Below, piece after piece: positions 1 to 10,010 of a stretch of DNA of 64,000 nt. Source of the stretch: Bolinopsis microptera (Eukaryota > Ctenophora > Tentaculata > Lobata > Bolinopsidae); NCBI RefSeq assembly GCF_026151205.1, contig NC_087081.1, positions 9,604,113 through 9,668,112 of the forward strand, written 5' to 3'. Below the pieces are notes generated by a model that saw nothing but the letters and a program-made list of their open reading frames with translations, ran no database searches and had not been told where the DNA came from. A program made the translations under genes and the position numbers. Position 1 is the first letter of the stretch. The number at the start of each line of letters is the position of its first letter.

Positions 1-356
1 AGATCGGGAAGTGTGAACTATCACTGATGCTATTTCCGTATGGACCTCGTCTTATATGTCCTTCTGTGATATGATTGCAAGATACAATGTAGCATTCTCA
101 TGACACACCTCACGTCCTCACGTCAAGTTAATACCTACGTCATACCAATCCAGATTCTATAACAACTGAACATTGCACGTGGGACTTGTTATTGCTATAT
201 TGTGATACCTAAGTGTTAAGTGTATCCTGCAGGAATGTTATCGCAACGCCAATAAGCTGATAGCATGTGACACGTCACTAGATCAGGATTGTAAACCTCA
301 AGGCTTCGACAAGGCTAGTAAATAAAGGGTAATGCTTTTATGACACCGTAGCCATA

Positions 357-425
357 GTGCCGCCAAAGTGCCGCCATAGTGCCACAACAGTGCCACGAGA
401 GTGCCACGAGAGTGCCACGAGTGCC
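357..425. repeat. short tandem repeat, AGTGCCACGAG-like
   Basis: About six degenerate copies of a 10-11 bp unit built on AGTGCCACGAG or AGTGCCGCCAT. Seen directly; too short to assign to a family. Confidence 0.7.
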
Positions 426-640
426 GTCGGGATCCGGATGTATGACACATAATTCGACAGAATGATGTGATTTTAATGGATTCTTTTTTTCGAGAATTCG
501 TAAGAATAATATCATCTAATGATTGAACGAGAAGAATGCTTTTAGTTTTCTAGAAGGCTACCGACTGGCTGCTTTTTATAGTTTCTGTGATTGCTTGCCG
601 TCAATAGCGAGAATAATAAACCGGTTATATTCTTGACTAT

Positions 641-745
641 TATATCATAGTCTTTCGTATTATTTCATTATATTTCATTATATTTCGTATTATTTCGTAT
701 TATTTCTTTATATTTCATTATATTTCTTACTGTATTATTATATTT
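641..745. repeat. TATTTCRTTA-type simple repeat
   Basis: About ten imperfect copies of a 10-bp unit alternating between TATTTCATTA and TATTTCGTAT. Confidence 0.7.
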
Positions 746-936
746 CCTATATTACATTATTACATTTCCTTAATAAATGTTAACCGTCAGATTATATCGA
801 GAGATTCGAATAGCGAATACAATCTCCTCCTCATAATATAATAACATTGGAATAGACGTGCCGCAATATACAAATATTATACAAGGACTAAAATACACGA
901 GTGTACATTGCTTGGATATACACAGTGTCAATACAC

Positions 937-940
937 ACTC

Positions 941-975
<35 letters not shown>
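937..975. repeat. CT dinucleotide microsatellite
   Basis: About 19 CT units with one interrupting A near 946. Confidence 0.9.
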
Positions 976-978
<3 letters not shown>

Positions 979-1518
979 AGTTTATCAAGAGTAAAAAGTG
1001 TAAGCCAAACTCAATGTCACATCTTGTTATGAGTCACGTGCACTTATCAGGGAACTAGATTTTTTAATCTTTATTTTTTATTTGAGAAGCCAGAATAATA
1101 TTTACACATCTGCATTCTGCAAGTAGTGGCTGGTAAAAGGAGTGGCTTTGCAAATAACCACCAGAAATATATTATGTAAGTAAATTAAAATAACGGAAAT
1201 GGTATATAATTATAAATTACATAATACATATATATATATTATATAATCATGATTTGTATGATAAAATCACACAATAGAATTACACATAATAACACAATGT
1301 AATGTGTAATACACATAGATTGTGTATGTTTGTTGTGGTACAGGTTTTGCGTGTTGTATTGCTTTACACCGTTCTAATGTAAAGATTAGTAAAGTACAAA
1401 GGAATATATTTATAAAAGTATAAAGGAAGTAAATAGAACGAGTCTGACTAGTTAAAAGAGGAGGAGGAAATGTCAAATGAGTAGCACTGCCCGATAATCA
1501 CTGACTACGGATCGTCTA

Positions 1519-2190
1519 CCCCGTACCAATGTTTTCTAACGAAGGAGGACGAGGGAGATACCCCGTACCAATGTTTTCTAACGAAGGAGGACGAGGGAGA
1601 TACCCCATACCAATGTTTTATAACGAAGGAGGACGAGGGAGATACCCCGTACCAATGTTTTCTAACGAAGGAGGACGAGGGAGATACCCCGTACCAATGT
1701 TTTCTAACGAAGGAGGACGAGGGAGATACCCCGTACCAATGTTTTCTAACGAAGGAGGACGAGGGAGATACCCCGTACCAATGTTTTCTAACGAAGGAGG
1801 ACGAGGGAGATACCCCGTACCAATGTTTTCTAACGAAGGAGGACGAGGGAGATACCCCGTACCAATGTTTTCTAACGAAGGAGGACGAGGGAGATACCCC
1901 GTACCAATGTTTTCTAACGAAGGAGGACGAGGGAGATACCCCGTACCAATGTTTTCTAACGAAGGAGGACGAGGGAGATACCCCGTACCAATGTTTTCTA
2001 ACGAAGGAGGACGAGGGAGATACCCCGTACCAATGTTTTCTAACGAAGGAGGACGAGGGAGATACCCCGTACCAATGTTTTCTAACGTAGGAGGACGAGG
2101 GAGATATCCCATACCAATGTTTTCTAACGAAGGAGGACGAGGGAGATACCCCGTACCAATGTTTTCTAACGTAGGAGGACGAGGGAGATC
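1519..2190. repeat. 42-bp minisatellite, 16 copies
   Basis: Sixteen head-to-tail copies of a 42-bp unit that begins CCCCGTACCAATG and ends in a purine-rich GGAGGACGAGGGAGAT stretch. Copies differ at only a few bases, for example near 1609-1621, 2089 and 2107. Because 42 is divisible by three, the array stays open in several frames on both strands. That alone explains the long 14-residue repetitive frames (on the plus strand, a unit starting MFSNEGG). There is no signal peptide, no flanking exon structure and no bias towards silent changes, so a repeat is the better reading than a gene. Confidence 0.92.
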
Positions 2191-2787
2191 TCACATAATA
2201 CAGGGAGAAACACAGCTCACAAGGCTTTACTCTCTAGGGCAAAGGAGCTGGTCGTTCAGTATGTCATAATACATACATTAAAGGTACATTATATAATATT
2301 AATATACAGTATATCATCTCTACTATAGTTCAGAGAATTATTTTTGTCTGTCTGTATGTCTGTACGACCGCCCACGTGCAAATAAGATGAAAAATAGGAA
2401 TTTAGGTAACAACCAAAACGTTCCATAGCAACGGTGTTTTAATGTACACATGCACGTAATTACGTTGTGTTTAAAGTTTTTTATATTTAAATCGGCCGTA
2501 TCTTCGGTTGGGATGGATATTTTTTGATGCGATTAAAACTTTCTTTCAAGAAATACTACTAGCTTCGTCCCTGTTACCACGGGCTTTCTAGTATATAATA
2601 ATATACATTATATTTAAGTACACTTTAAAATGATCGGTTACTCGATCTAGGACTAGAGTAACCTAGACTTAGTCGTGATGCAGATGGTAGATACGCGTGC
2701 GTATCATGTTAATAAAATGGATAGCGAGCAAGGAAAACAAACACACCAGCTCTAGAATAGACTAATAGAATAATAAGAACGTATAGA
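2191..2787. other. gene-free spacer, ends in the Merlin target site
   Basis: Nothing recognisable. The last eight bases, CGTATAGA at 2780-2787, are the left target-site duplication of the element that follows. Confidence 0.7.
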
Positions 2788-2812
2788 GGCAACTTGTACG
2801 AACACCGATGGG

Positions 2813-3250
2813 ACATTAAGACAACATTAAGACAACATTAAGACAACAATAAGACAACATTAAGACAACATTAAGACAACAATAAGACAACGTTAACGCA
2901 ACAAACACCAATAAGACAACAAACGATAAGACAACATTAAGACAACATTAAGGCAACATTAAGGCAACATTAAAGCAAACATTAAGACAACATTAAGACA
3001 ACATTAAGACAACATTAAGGCAACAATAAGACAACAATAAGACAACAATAAGACAAGATTAAGACAACAAACACCGATAAGACAACAAAATAAGATAAAA
3101 TATTAAGACAACATTAAGACAACATTAAGACAACATTAAGACAACATTAAGACAACAAACTCAATTAAGACAACATTAAGACAACATTAAGACACTAAAC
3201 TCATTCAAGACAACATTAAAACAACAAATTCTTTAAAACAACATTAAGAC
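2813..3250 (+). repeat. 11-bp ATTAAGACAAC array, left arm of Merlin TIR
   Basis: More than 30 units of ATTAAGACAAC and variants (AATAAGACAAC, ATTAAGGCAAC), with interruptions such as AAACACCAATAAG. It starts right after the unique terminal sequence and faces an inverted counterpart at the right end. Confidence 0.9.
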
Positions 3251-3722
3251 AATCTAGGTAAACTATAGGTAAAAATATAATATGTATTAATCATAAGCTA
3301 AAATGTACTAATCTTTGTATTCTAAATGGGGAAAAGAAGAAACATTGTCAGTCAGTCGATAAAATTGTCAGTCAGGCTATATGGCAGCTTTATAGTTGTG
3401 ACAATGCTAGTAGTGGCTTGCGACTGGAATTGCGGTGTTTAAACTCGTTAAATGCAACATTAATGCAACAAAATGTTTAGAATATGTAATATACGGCCGG
3501 GATTTCATTGCCGCAGTTAAAAAGGGTAGCATTATTACACACACAGATTTTTGAAATTATCTGTTAAGATACTTTGGACAGCTAGTTAAAAGTCGGAAAT
3601 TTAAATTGATGTTAAATTGATACTGAAATAACTGGATTACAATATAGAATAAAACAAATATCTTAATAACGAGTTTTAGGCTTCAGGGCGTTTCCTTGAG
3701 CATAAAGGCGAGTTAGGTCTCT

Positions 3723-4738
3723 ATGTTTTCTGTTGCAGATATCTTTTGCCGCTGGGTATACGGTTTGGAGCGTTACTTTACGGAGCTGCAGGAACGAGCT
3801 CTCAAGGGATTGTCTGACGTCTGTCCACGAGTGCTGCTTCTGCAATGCACGGAATGTCTACAGTACTGCTTGGATATCGGAATGCTGCGACCTTTCCAAA
3901 CTTGTGAAGAGTGCAACAATTTTATGACCTTGAAGAAATGCCCAACGAGCAAGTACACAGACGGCTACTGCTGGCAGTGTTCAGACACTTCTTCAGACAT
4001 CGACCACTTCTGCTCAGTGAGAACCGGGAGTATCCTCCACAAACGCAAGCTACCCTTCTCCGTATTCCTCCACATCATCTGGCTGTTCTGCAACCGACTG
4101 AGCGTCTGCGACGTAGCACGGATCATAACCATCAGCACCGGCTGTGTACGGTCCATCTTCTCCTCGATCCGAAATTGCATGCTTGAAGACCTGTTCGACA
4201 ACGGTGCACGCAGAAAGATTGGTGGGGTCGGCTGTACAGTGGAGGTTGACGAATCCAAATTCGGTAAACGAAAATATAACAGAGGTCGACGTGTAGTCGG
4301 AAAATGGGTGCTGGGTGGGTTCTGTAGGACTACTGGCGAATGCTTCTTAGTGGAGTGTACCGGCAATCGACGCGATCACAACACCCTGATCACACTCATC
4401 AAGGAGCACGTTCTACCGGGTACAACTATTCTCACCGACAAGTGGAAAGGGTATAACGCCCTGCAACACCACGGATTTCCTCATCAAGTTGTCAAAATCG
4501 AGGATTTGTGGACCCGGTCACTGGTGTTCACACCAACAGCTGCGAAGGGATGTGGTTCCACGCTAAGAACCACATGAGAAGAGGAACCGGTCGTACCCGA
4601 ACGGATTCAGCAGCCATGACTGTAGCCCTGTCAGAATTTATGTGGTGTAAGCGATACGGACTGACAAGAGACAACGCGTCCGTGAGGAAAGCCTTCAACC
4701 AAGATATCCCAGCCCTATTCAGAAGAATTTTTGATTAA
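3723..4738 (+). pseudogene. Merlin/ISXO2-like transposase, one frameshift
   Basis: A DDE-type transposase of the IS1595/ISXO2 (Merlin) group. It would cut and rejoin the element ends. The N-terminal half has a zinc-ribbon-like set of cysteines (CEEC near 3906 and CWQC near 3970). The catalytic region shows VDESKFG near 4245, LTDKWKGY near 4433 and the conserved NSCEGMW acidic motif near 4540, so all three catalytic acidic positions are present. The reading frame breaks at about 4503-4508: upstream codons run on to a stop at 4575, while the true C-terminal part (FVDP, then the acidic motif, ending FRRIFD) lies in another frame up to 4738. Loss of one T in a run of Ts explains this. The exact start is uncertain. 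This copy should make no active protein unless the shift is a sequencing error. Confidence 0.9.
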
Positions 4739-4879
4739 TTTATTGCTCTGTAAATTTGTATTACCTGATAAATAATGAGACCTAATTATTTCATTTTCAT
4801 AGTTTAAGTCACAATTTCGTATTACTCTAACTCAGTTGATGAAGTAAAATATAATTTGACAAAGTAAAATATATTCGAA

Positions 4880-4968
4880 GAAATAGTGTTATACTGTTAT
4901 GTATAACAGTATAACACTATTTCTGTTATACATGATTATTATGTATACATAATAATCATGTATAACAG
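4880..4968. repeat. two adjacent perfect palindromes
   Basis: 4880-4923 is a hairpin with 21-bp perfect arms and a 2-nt loop. 4923-4968 is a 46-bp perfect palindrome centred between 4945 and 4946. Both end in variants of TATAACAG and lie inside the Merlin element, downstream of the transposase. A longer direct repeat containing AAGTAAAATATA lies just upstream (4841-4875). Confidence 0.9.
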
Positions 4969-4989
4969 TATAATTTGTTGTCTTAAACG

Positions 4990-5213
4990 AATTTGTTGCT
5001 TTAATGTTGCCTTAATGTTGCCTTAATGATGCCTTAATGTTGTCTTAATGTTGTCTTATCGTTTGTTGTCTTATCGGTGTTTGTTGCGTTAATGTTGTCT
5101 TAATGTTGTCTTATTGGTGTCTTAATGTTGTCTTATTTTTGTGTTAATGTGTCTTATTGTTGTCTTAATGTTGTCTTATTGTTGTCTTAATGTGTCTTAA
5201 TGTTGTCTTATTG
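4990..5213 (-). repeat. 11-bp GTTGTCTTAAT array, right arm of Merlin TIR
   Basis: About 18 copies of the complement of the left-arm unit, including matching variants (TTGCCTTAAT, TTGTCTTATTG). About half the length of the left array. Confidence 0.9.
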
Positions 5214-5247
5214 TCCCATCGGTGTTCGTTCTAGTTGCCCGTATAGA

Positions 5248-6716
5248 TAATAATAATATTGTATTGTGAGTGGTTGGAATACGGCAAGCAGGAACCTAAG
5301 AGGTTGAAAAGCCATGTTGTACGTAACATGACGCAGATCACCATACGATAACAACCCATCAAGATTACAATGCTCCTTCGTAAAATGTTTATATAACAAT
5401 TATCATTGTGATTCTGGTGACTGGATGAGTTCAAACACTGACACATCGTGACGAAGCGTGACGCGAGCTAACAAGCTAACAGTCTTCAGACTGTTTGAGG
5501 TTGTCTGATTACGGAGCAAAGTGGCGAGTTTGCAAGTAAAGTCTTGCGGAGTAAAGTGGCTAGCACGGGTAAGCGCTTCTTTCATCTGACCGTCAAAGTT
5601 GTGAACTATTTTACCAGTAATTTTACTGGGCGAACTGGGGATTGTCATGAGATGGCAGAAGCGGGAGCTTTTTGCCTGCGGTTAATTATCAAAACTAGAG
5701 CCTGTTCCAAGTTAAATGTTATGTTTCACCAAAATTGGTGACATCCTTTAAGTATCACTATATTCTGTGTTACTTTCGGACTTTGCTATTATATATACGC
5801 TCATTACACGATAGGTTGTATTATGCCACAATATCTTGGGCTTTCATCATGACTCAAGTTTAAGCTATTTTTTAAGGATTAAAAACAGCAATGCCCATCG
5901 ATGACCATGCCCATTTGGACAAAAGTTAAGGAATAAATGGGCAATGCGGTTGCCCAATGCCCCCCCCCCCCTCCTCCCTATCTTAGTCGACCTTTACCAA
6001 GCCGTACAAATTCCATTCTACCAGGAATTACTCTGTTTTAAGTTATCAGGGAAGGCCCTAACCTGCCGTGAAACGCACTATATAGTATGTTTTCAAGGGT
6101 TTCTAGATTGTAGTGGTCGCTTGATACTTTCAAACAACATTATAACAACTGCAACATTATAACAACTACTAAACCAAAACGGGGCAAAATTAAAACCTCA
6201 TGGAGATACTGTTGGAAGAAAACACGCACTATGTTGAAACTGATGTGATGATCCTCCAAGGTTAGACAAAAGTTAAATACTGTGGGGATATATCTATATT
6301 ATATACTAATTTGTTGTTCAACACACAGGTAGAACATCAACAAACACCGCTCCGAATGATGTGGGGATGTGTGTAAGTAGCTACCCTCAGCTTCTCGTAT
6401 GATCCCCTGGAATTCCTCAATTCCATTATATGAATATCTTGAACTTAAAAACCTGGCTCGAGTCCAGCACGGAAATAATATTAACTTATTTCATGAATAT
6501 TTTACTCGCAAGTTTTATGCTGTGTAATTTATGCGCACCTTCATTTTGCGATTTATTTGAGACCAACCAGGCAGCCGCGGGATCCATCAGACTTTGTTCG
6601 TTAATGTAAATTTAAAACTCTTGAAACGAGTTAAATAGCTTCTTAGATTTACTGAATTCAACACACACGCAGGTGTGCAGTGTTATGTCACGAAACTGAG
6701 CACTCGGTTTAGAACG
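5248..6716. other. gene-free spacer
   Basis: No supported gene. It includes a 12-base C run at 5960-5971 and a short repeat of CATTATAACAACT near 6138-6172. Short open frames at 5544-5741 and 5944-6162 show no domain. Confidence 0.65.
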
Positions 6717-7518
6717 TGTTTTAGAGAGAACTTTAGAGAGAACTTTAGAGGGAACATTAGAGACAACTTTAGAGAGAACATTAGAGAGAACTTTAGAGAG
6801 AACGTTAGAGAGAACTTTAGAGGGAACATTAGAGGGAACTTTAGAGAGAACTTTAGAGAGAACTTTAGAGAGAACTTTAGAGAGAACTTTAGAGAGAACT
6901 TTAGAGAGAACTTCAGAGAGAACTTTAGAAGGAACATTAGAGAGAACTTTAGAGAGAACTTTAGAGAGAACTTTAGAGAGAACTTTAGAGAGAACTTTAG
7001 AGAGAACTTTAGAGAGAACTTTATAGAGAACTTTAGAGAGAACTTCAGAGAGAACTTTAGAGAGAACTTTAGAGAGATCTTTAGAGAGAACTTTAGAGAG
7101 AACTTTAGAGAGAACTTTAGAGAGAACTTTAGAGAGAACTTTAGAGAGAACTTTAGAGAGAACTTTATAGAGAACTTTATAGAGAACTTTAGAGAGAACT
7201 TCAGAGAAAACTTTAGAGAGAACTTTAGAGAGAACTTTAGAGAGAACTTTAGAGAGAACTTTAGAGAGAACTTTAGAGAGAACTTTAGAGAGAACTTTAG
7301 AGAGAACTTTAGAGAGAACTTTAGAGAGAACTTTAGAGAGAACTTTAGAGAGAACTTTAGAGAGAACTTTAGAAGGAACATTAGAGAGAACTTTAGAGAG
7401 AACTTTAGAGAGAACTTTAGAGGGAACTTTTCAACTTTAGAGAGAACTTTAGAGAGAACTTTAGAGGGAACTTGAGAGAGAACTTTGGAGGGAACTTTAG
7501 AGAGTGTTTTAGAGAGCG
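6717..7518. repeat. 12-bp AACTTTAGAGAG minisatellite
   Basis: Roughly 66 copies of AACTTTAGAGAG with point variants (AACATTAGAGGG, AACTTCAGAGAG, AACTTTATAGAG). A unit of four codons keeps frames open on both strands (NFRE on plus, KFSL on minus). These frames are artefacts of the array, not a gene. Confidence 0.93.
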
Positions 7519-9436
7519 TACGTGTTAACAATCCCGGTATAATGGGTATCGAAGAAATGTGTATATCATTAAACCATAATATTGCATAGAGTATAGTGAC
7601 AGTGTGGAGTATTCATTTATAGAAATGCTCCAGGGACCACAATATTCATCAACATAAACTCATGATATTATATATGTCGGTCTTTAGTCTTTACATTATT
7701 TGTTCATTACATTTAGCATCAATATTCTGTGCTGTGTTCACGACTCAGGACCAGCAATATGAACAGTCCAGGATAATGTGCGTGGCCATTGGCCTGGCCA
7801 CGCAAAGTTGAGACAACACATTTAACATAAGTGCTCAACTTTCATGTGGATACAGAACTTTATTCTTATTTAAACGCTTTATTATTACTGGAACAAAAGA
7901 TACGAATATCATGGGCTCCAATTTTCAATGATGTCTTGAAACTACACACAACATCAGATGGATCTTAGATAATAATAATAGACACACCCAAGCTCTAAAT
8001 ACTGAGAGCTACGATCGAAAACCAGAATCTAAACATTGGTTATAAGCTCAAAACGGTTATAAAACCAGAATCTAAACATTAGTTATAACCTCAAAACAGT
8101 TAAAATACCAAACATGAAACTCTGTTTAAATCATAAACAAATTGTCTGCAAAGTTGAGCTACAGAATTGTTTACAAACTAGCAACAAATAGACAGGCTCT
8201 AATCGATATTCCTGTTATAACACCTCCAACTCGGGCAGTACATCCCAAAGTTAGTCTCAACTTTGTATTATCACAGGAGCACATCTCTGTAAGGTAAATA
8301 ACTGCTGGCAACATGTAACACATCCCTTCCCCAATATCTTGAATTCCTCAATCTTGCACAGATGATGCGTTGATTTGTCCGGAAACTTCCCTAAAAGGAG
8401 ACCACGAGATCACGACGTTTTAACACTCCTAGGGTTGCTGTTTTATTTTACGCCGTAACCTTATTACCTTCTGGCACATTTTGGGCGTTATCTGCTACTT
8501 ATCTTGCCTCCTAATTTCTAAACGCAAAAAAATTCTAAAATTGGAGATGTGGTATGTGGTTTTAGGGCAAGCCTTGACAAAGAGGAATTGTCAGTATTAA
8601 ATCCAGAGGATAGGTATATTCTAGAATATTTGTCTGACCCAGCAAATTCCGTTAAAATCATGGCTCTGGGCTAGTTTATACTCAAAAGAGCTCGGATGAA
8701 GAATTTACGGCCACTTTCGCAGACTCTAGACAGAAAATCTAGACAAAAACAGTCATTTGTGTCCCGTCTCCGTGGACCGTGTATGTAGAATGTATGATCA
8801 CCACAGCGTAAGCTTTAACATTTGATGCAATAGGTATCATGATAGTATGATATAATGTATTTTGGATCTAAAATGTTTTTAACGTTAACATTCTGAGCCA
8901 CTCAGGGGCGAACTGAGGCGTATAATAAATTTAATTGAATCGATGTCATTTACTTGTATATTAACAGCTTGCGATCAAATTTTATAAAATGAAACGCATA
9001 ATTACTTAATTATAATATACACATTTAATAAATTTATATTTATATCTACTGCTACCCGCTTCTAGTAGCTTCCAATTATAACCTGATAACCAATAACCAT
9101 GGGGATAATGTTTTTTTGTCCATTTTTGTCCTCAGAATATAGGTTACCGCATAGATAAAAATGGACAAATATGGACAAAAATTTTAACTTTTGGTTTGGA
9201 TTATCTCAATTTTTAACAAACTACCTGCAGAAATGGTTAACGACCATTCACGATCAACGACCATGGCCCTTTTGAGGATAAACTTTGGGCATCACTTTCA
9301 AAGTTTAAATCCTCATCTAGGTACAGAAAATAGTCTGTATTTCTATGATGACTCTCAAAGAGAGGAACCTGGGAGCAATGGTAAGTAATCTAAGTATTAC
9401 CAAGATATGATTCCAAGATCAGCTAGAGCTGCCTGT
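7519..9436. other. gene-free spacer with minor repeats
   Basis: No supported gene. About 8018-8105 contains two tandem copies of a roughly 45-bp segment starting AACCAGAATCTAAACATT. About 9110-9183 has a short inverted repeat of TTTTTGTCCATTTTTGTCC against GGACAAATATGGACAAAAA, possibly a tiny MITE remnant. Confidence 0.6.
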
Positions 9437-9590
9437 ACGAAATTTTGTTTTCAGTGATTGCGATAGTTGACGTTCTAATATGGGACGTGGATGCAAAGTC
9501 TTATCCAACGTGACGAAGGTGCACACGTATCCTTATCAACTGATAAGCTTTTCTCACAAATATCGTCTTCAATTCTCCCACGAAGGTATG
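9437..9590 (+). pseudogene. shrunken partial copy of the GalNAc-transferase 5' part
   Basis: This matches the start of the gene at 10011, beginning with the same intron-like acceptor (AATTTTGTTTTCAG) and the same pre-ATG bases. It is missing two internal blocks: the membrane-anchor coding part (about 50 bp) and the Thr-rich stalk part (about 300 bp). The match ends at the CCCACGAAGG segment that opens the lectin-like region. Because it keeps the acceptor and upstream sequence it is a DNA-level duplication with deletions, not a processed copy. Confidence 0.8.
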
Positions 9591-10010
9591 TGTGTTTTTG
9601 TCATTTTTGTCTATTGTGTTTGAATGTAGTTCAGGATAATGAGATGTTAAATCGCTAAATTGAAGTTTAAGTGGTATCAATTTAGTGATGTACAATGATA
9701 TCAATGACAAGCATGTTTTCCAATTCCACGTGTAAAACTATGGTTTATAGTGGTAAAACTATGGTTTATTTCCTTAATTTCCTTCACTTATTAATATTAT
9801 ACCCTCCACCATTATACTAATCTTACCAAAACCCATTGGAGGTGGTGCACATTATTTCAAGTTGTGCAACGAAACACAAAACAATTTTAATTGCTTTGGC
9901 AATTTGCATACATAATAACCGATTTTTCGAATTCTTCTCCATTGCGATTACACAGCAGTAACCATTACGAAATTTTGTTTTCAGTGATTGCGATAGTTGA
10001 CGTTGCTAAT

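Larger units (their letters stand above)
1..1518. other. gene-free AT-rich stretch with short simple repeats
   Basis: No credible coding region is visible. It holds a short decameric repeat (about 360-425), an AT-rich pentamer/decamer tract (about 640-745) and a CT dinucleotide tract (about 937-975), each listed separately. The short open frames at 315-515 and 1267-1476 have no recognisable domain and compositions typical of chance frames. Confidence 0.7.
2788..5239 (+). mobile_element. complete Merlin / ISXO2-like DNA transposon
   Basis: The ends are inverted copies: the left end reads GGCAACTTGTACGAACACC and the right end, on the other strand, reads GGCAACTAGAACGAACACC, both followed by GATGGGACA. 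The element is flanked by a perfect 8-bp direct repeat, CGTATAGA, at 2780-2787 and 5240-5247. The Merlin superfamily is known for 8-9 bp target duplications and a transposase related to bacterial IS1595/ISXO2, and the enclosed gene is of that type. Past the short unique ends, both termini run into long arrays of an 11-bp ATTAAGACAAC repeat in opposite orientation, which greatly lengthens the inverted repeats. The 2,452-bp copy looks complete in structure, but its transposase carries a frameshift. Confidence 0.93.

Noticed and set aside
1505-2269. Long repetitive proteins on both strands (possible neuropeptide precursor or structural protein)
   Set aside because: Open in several frames on both strands only because the minisatellite unit is 42 bp; no signal peptide, no processing-site logic beyond the repeat, and nucleotide identity without silent-site bias.
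2811-5215. CRISPR-like array
   Set aside because: Units are only 11 bp and directly adjacent with no spacers, the context is an animal genome, and they belong to transposon termini.
6675-7531. NFRE/KFSL repeat proteins
   Set aside because: Products of a 12-bp tandem array read in frame; no independent coding evidence.
9891-10010. Upstream in-frame ATG at 9891 as the glycosyltransferase start
   Set aside because: The stretch contains a splice-acceptor-like sequence ending at 9984, and the membrane anchor begins just after the ATG at 10011, the expected position for a type II protein.
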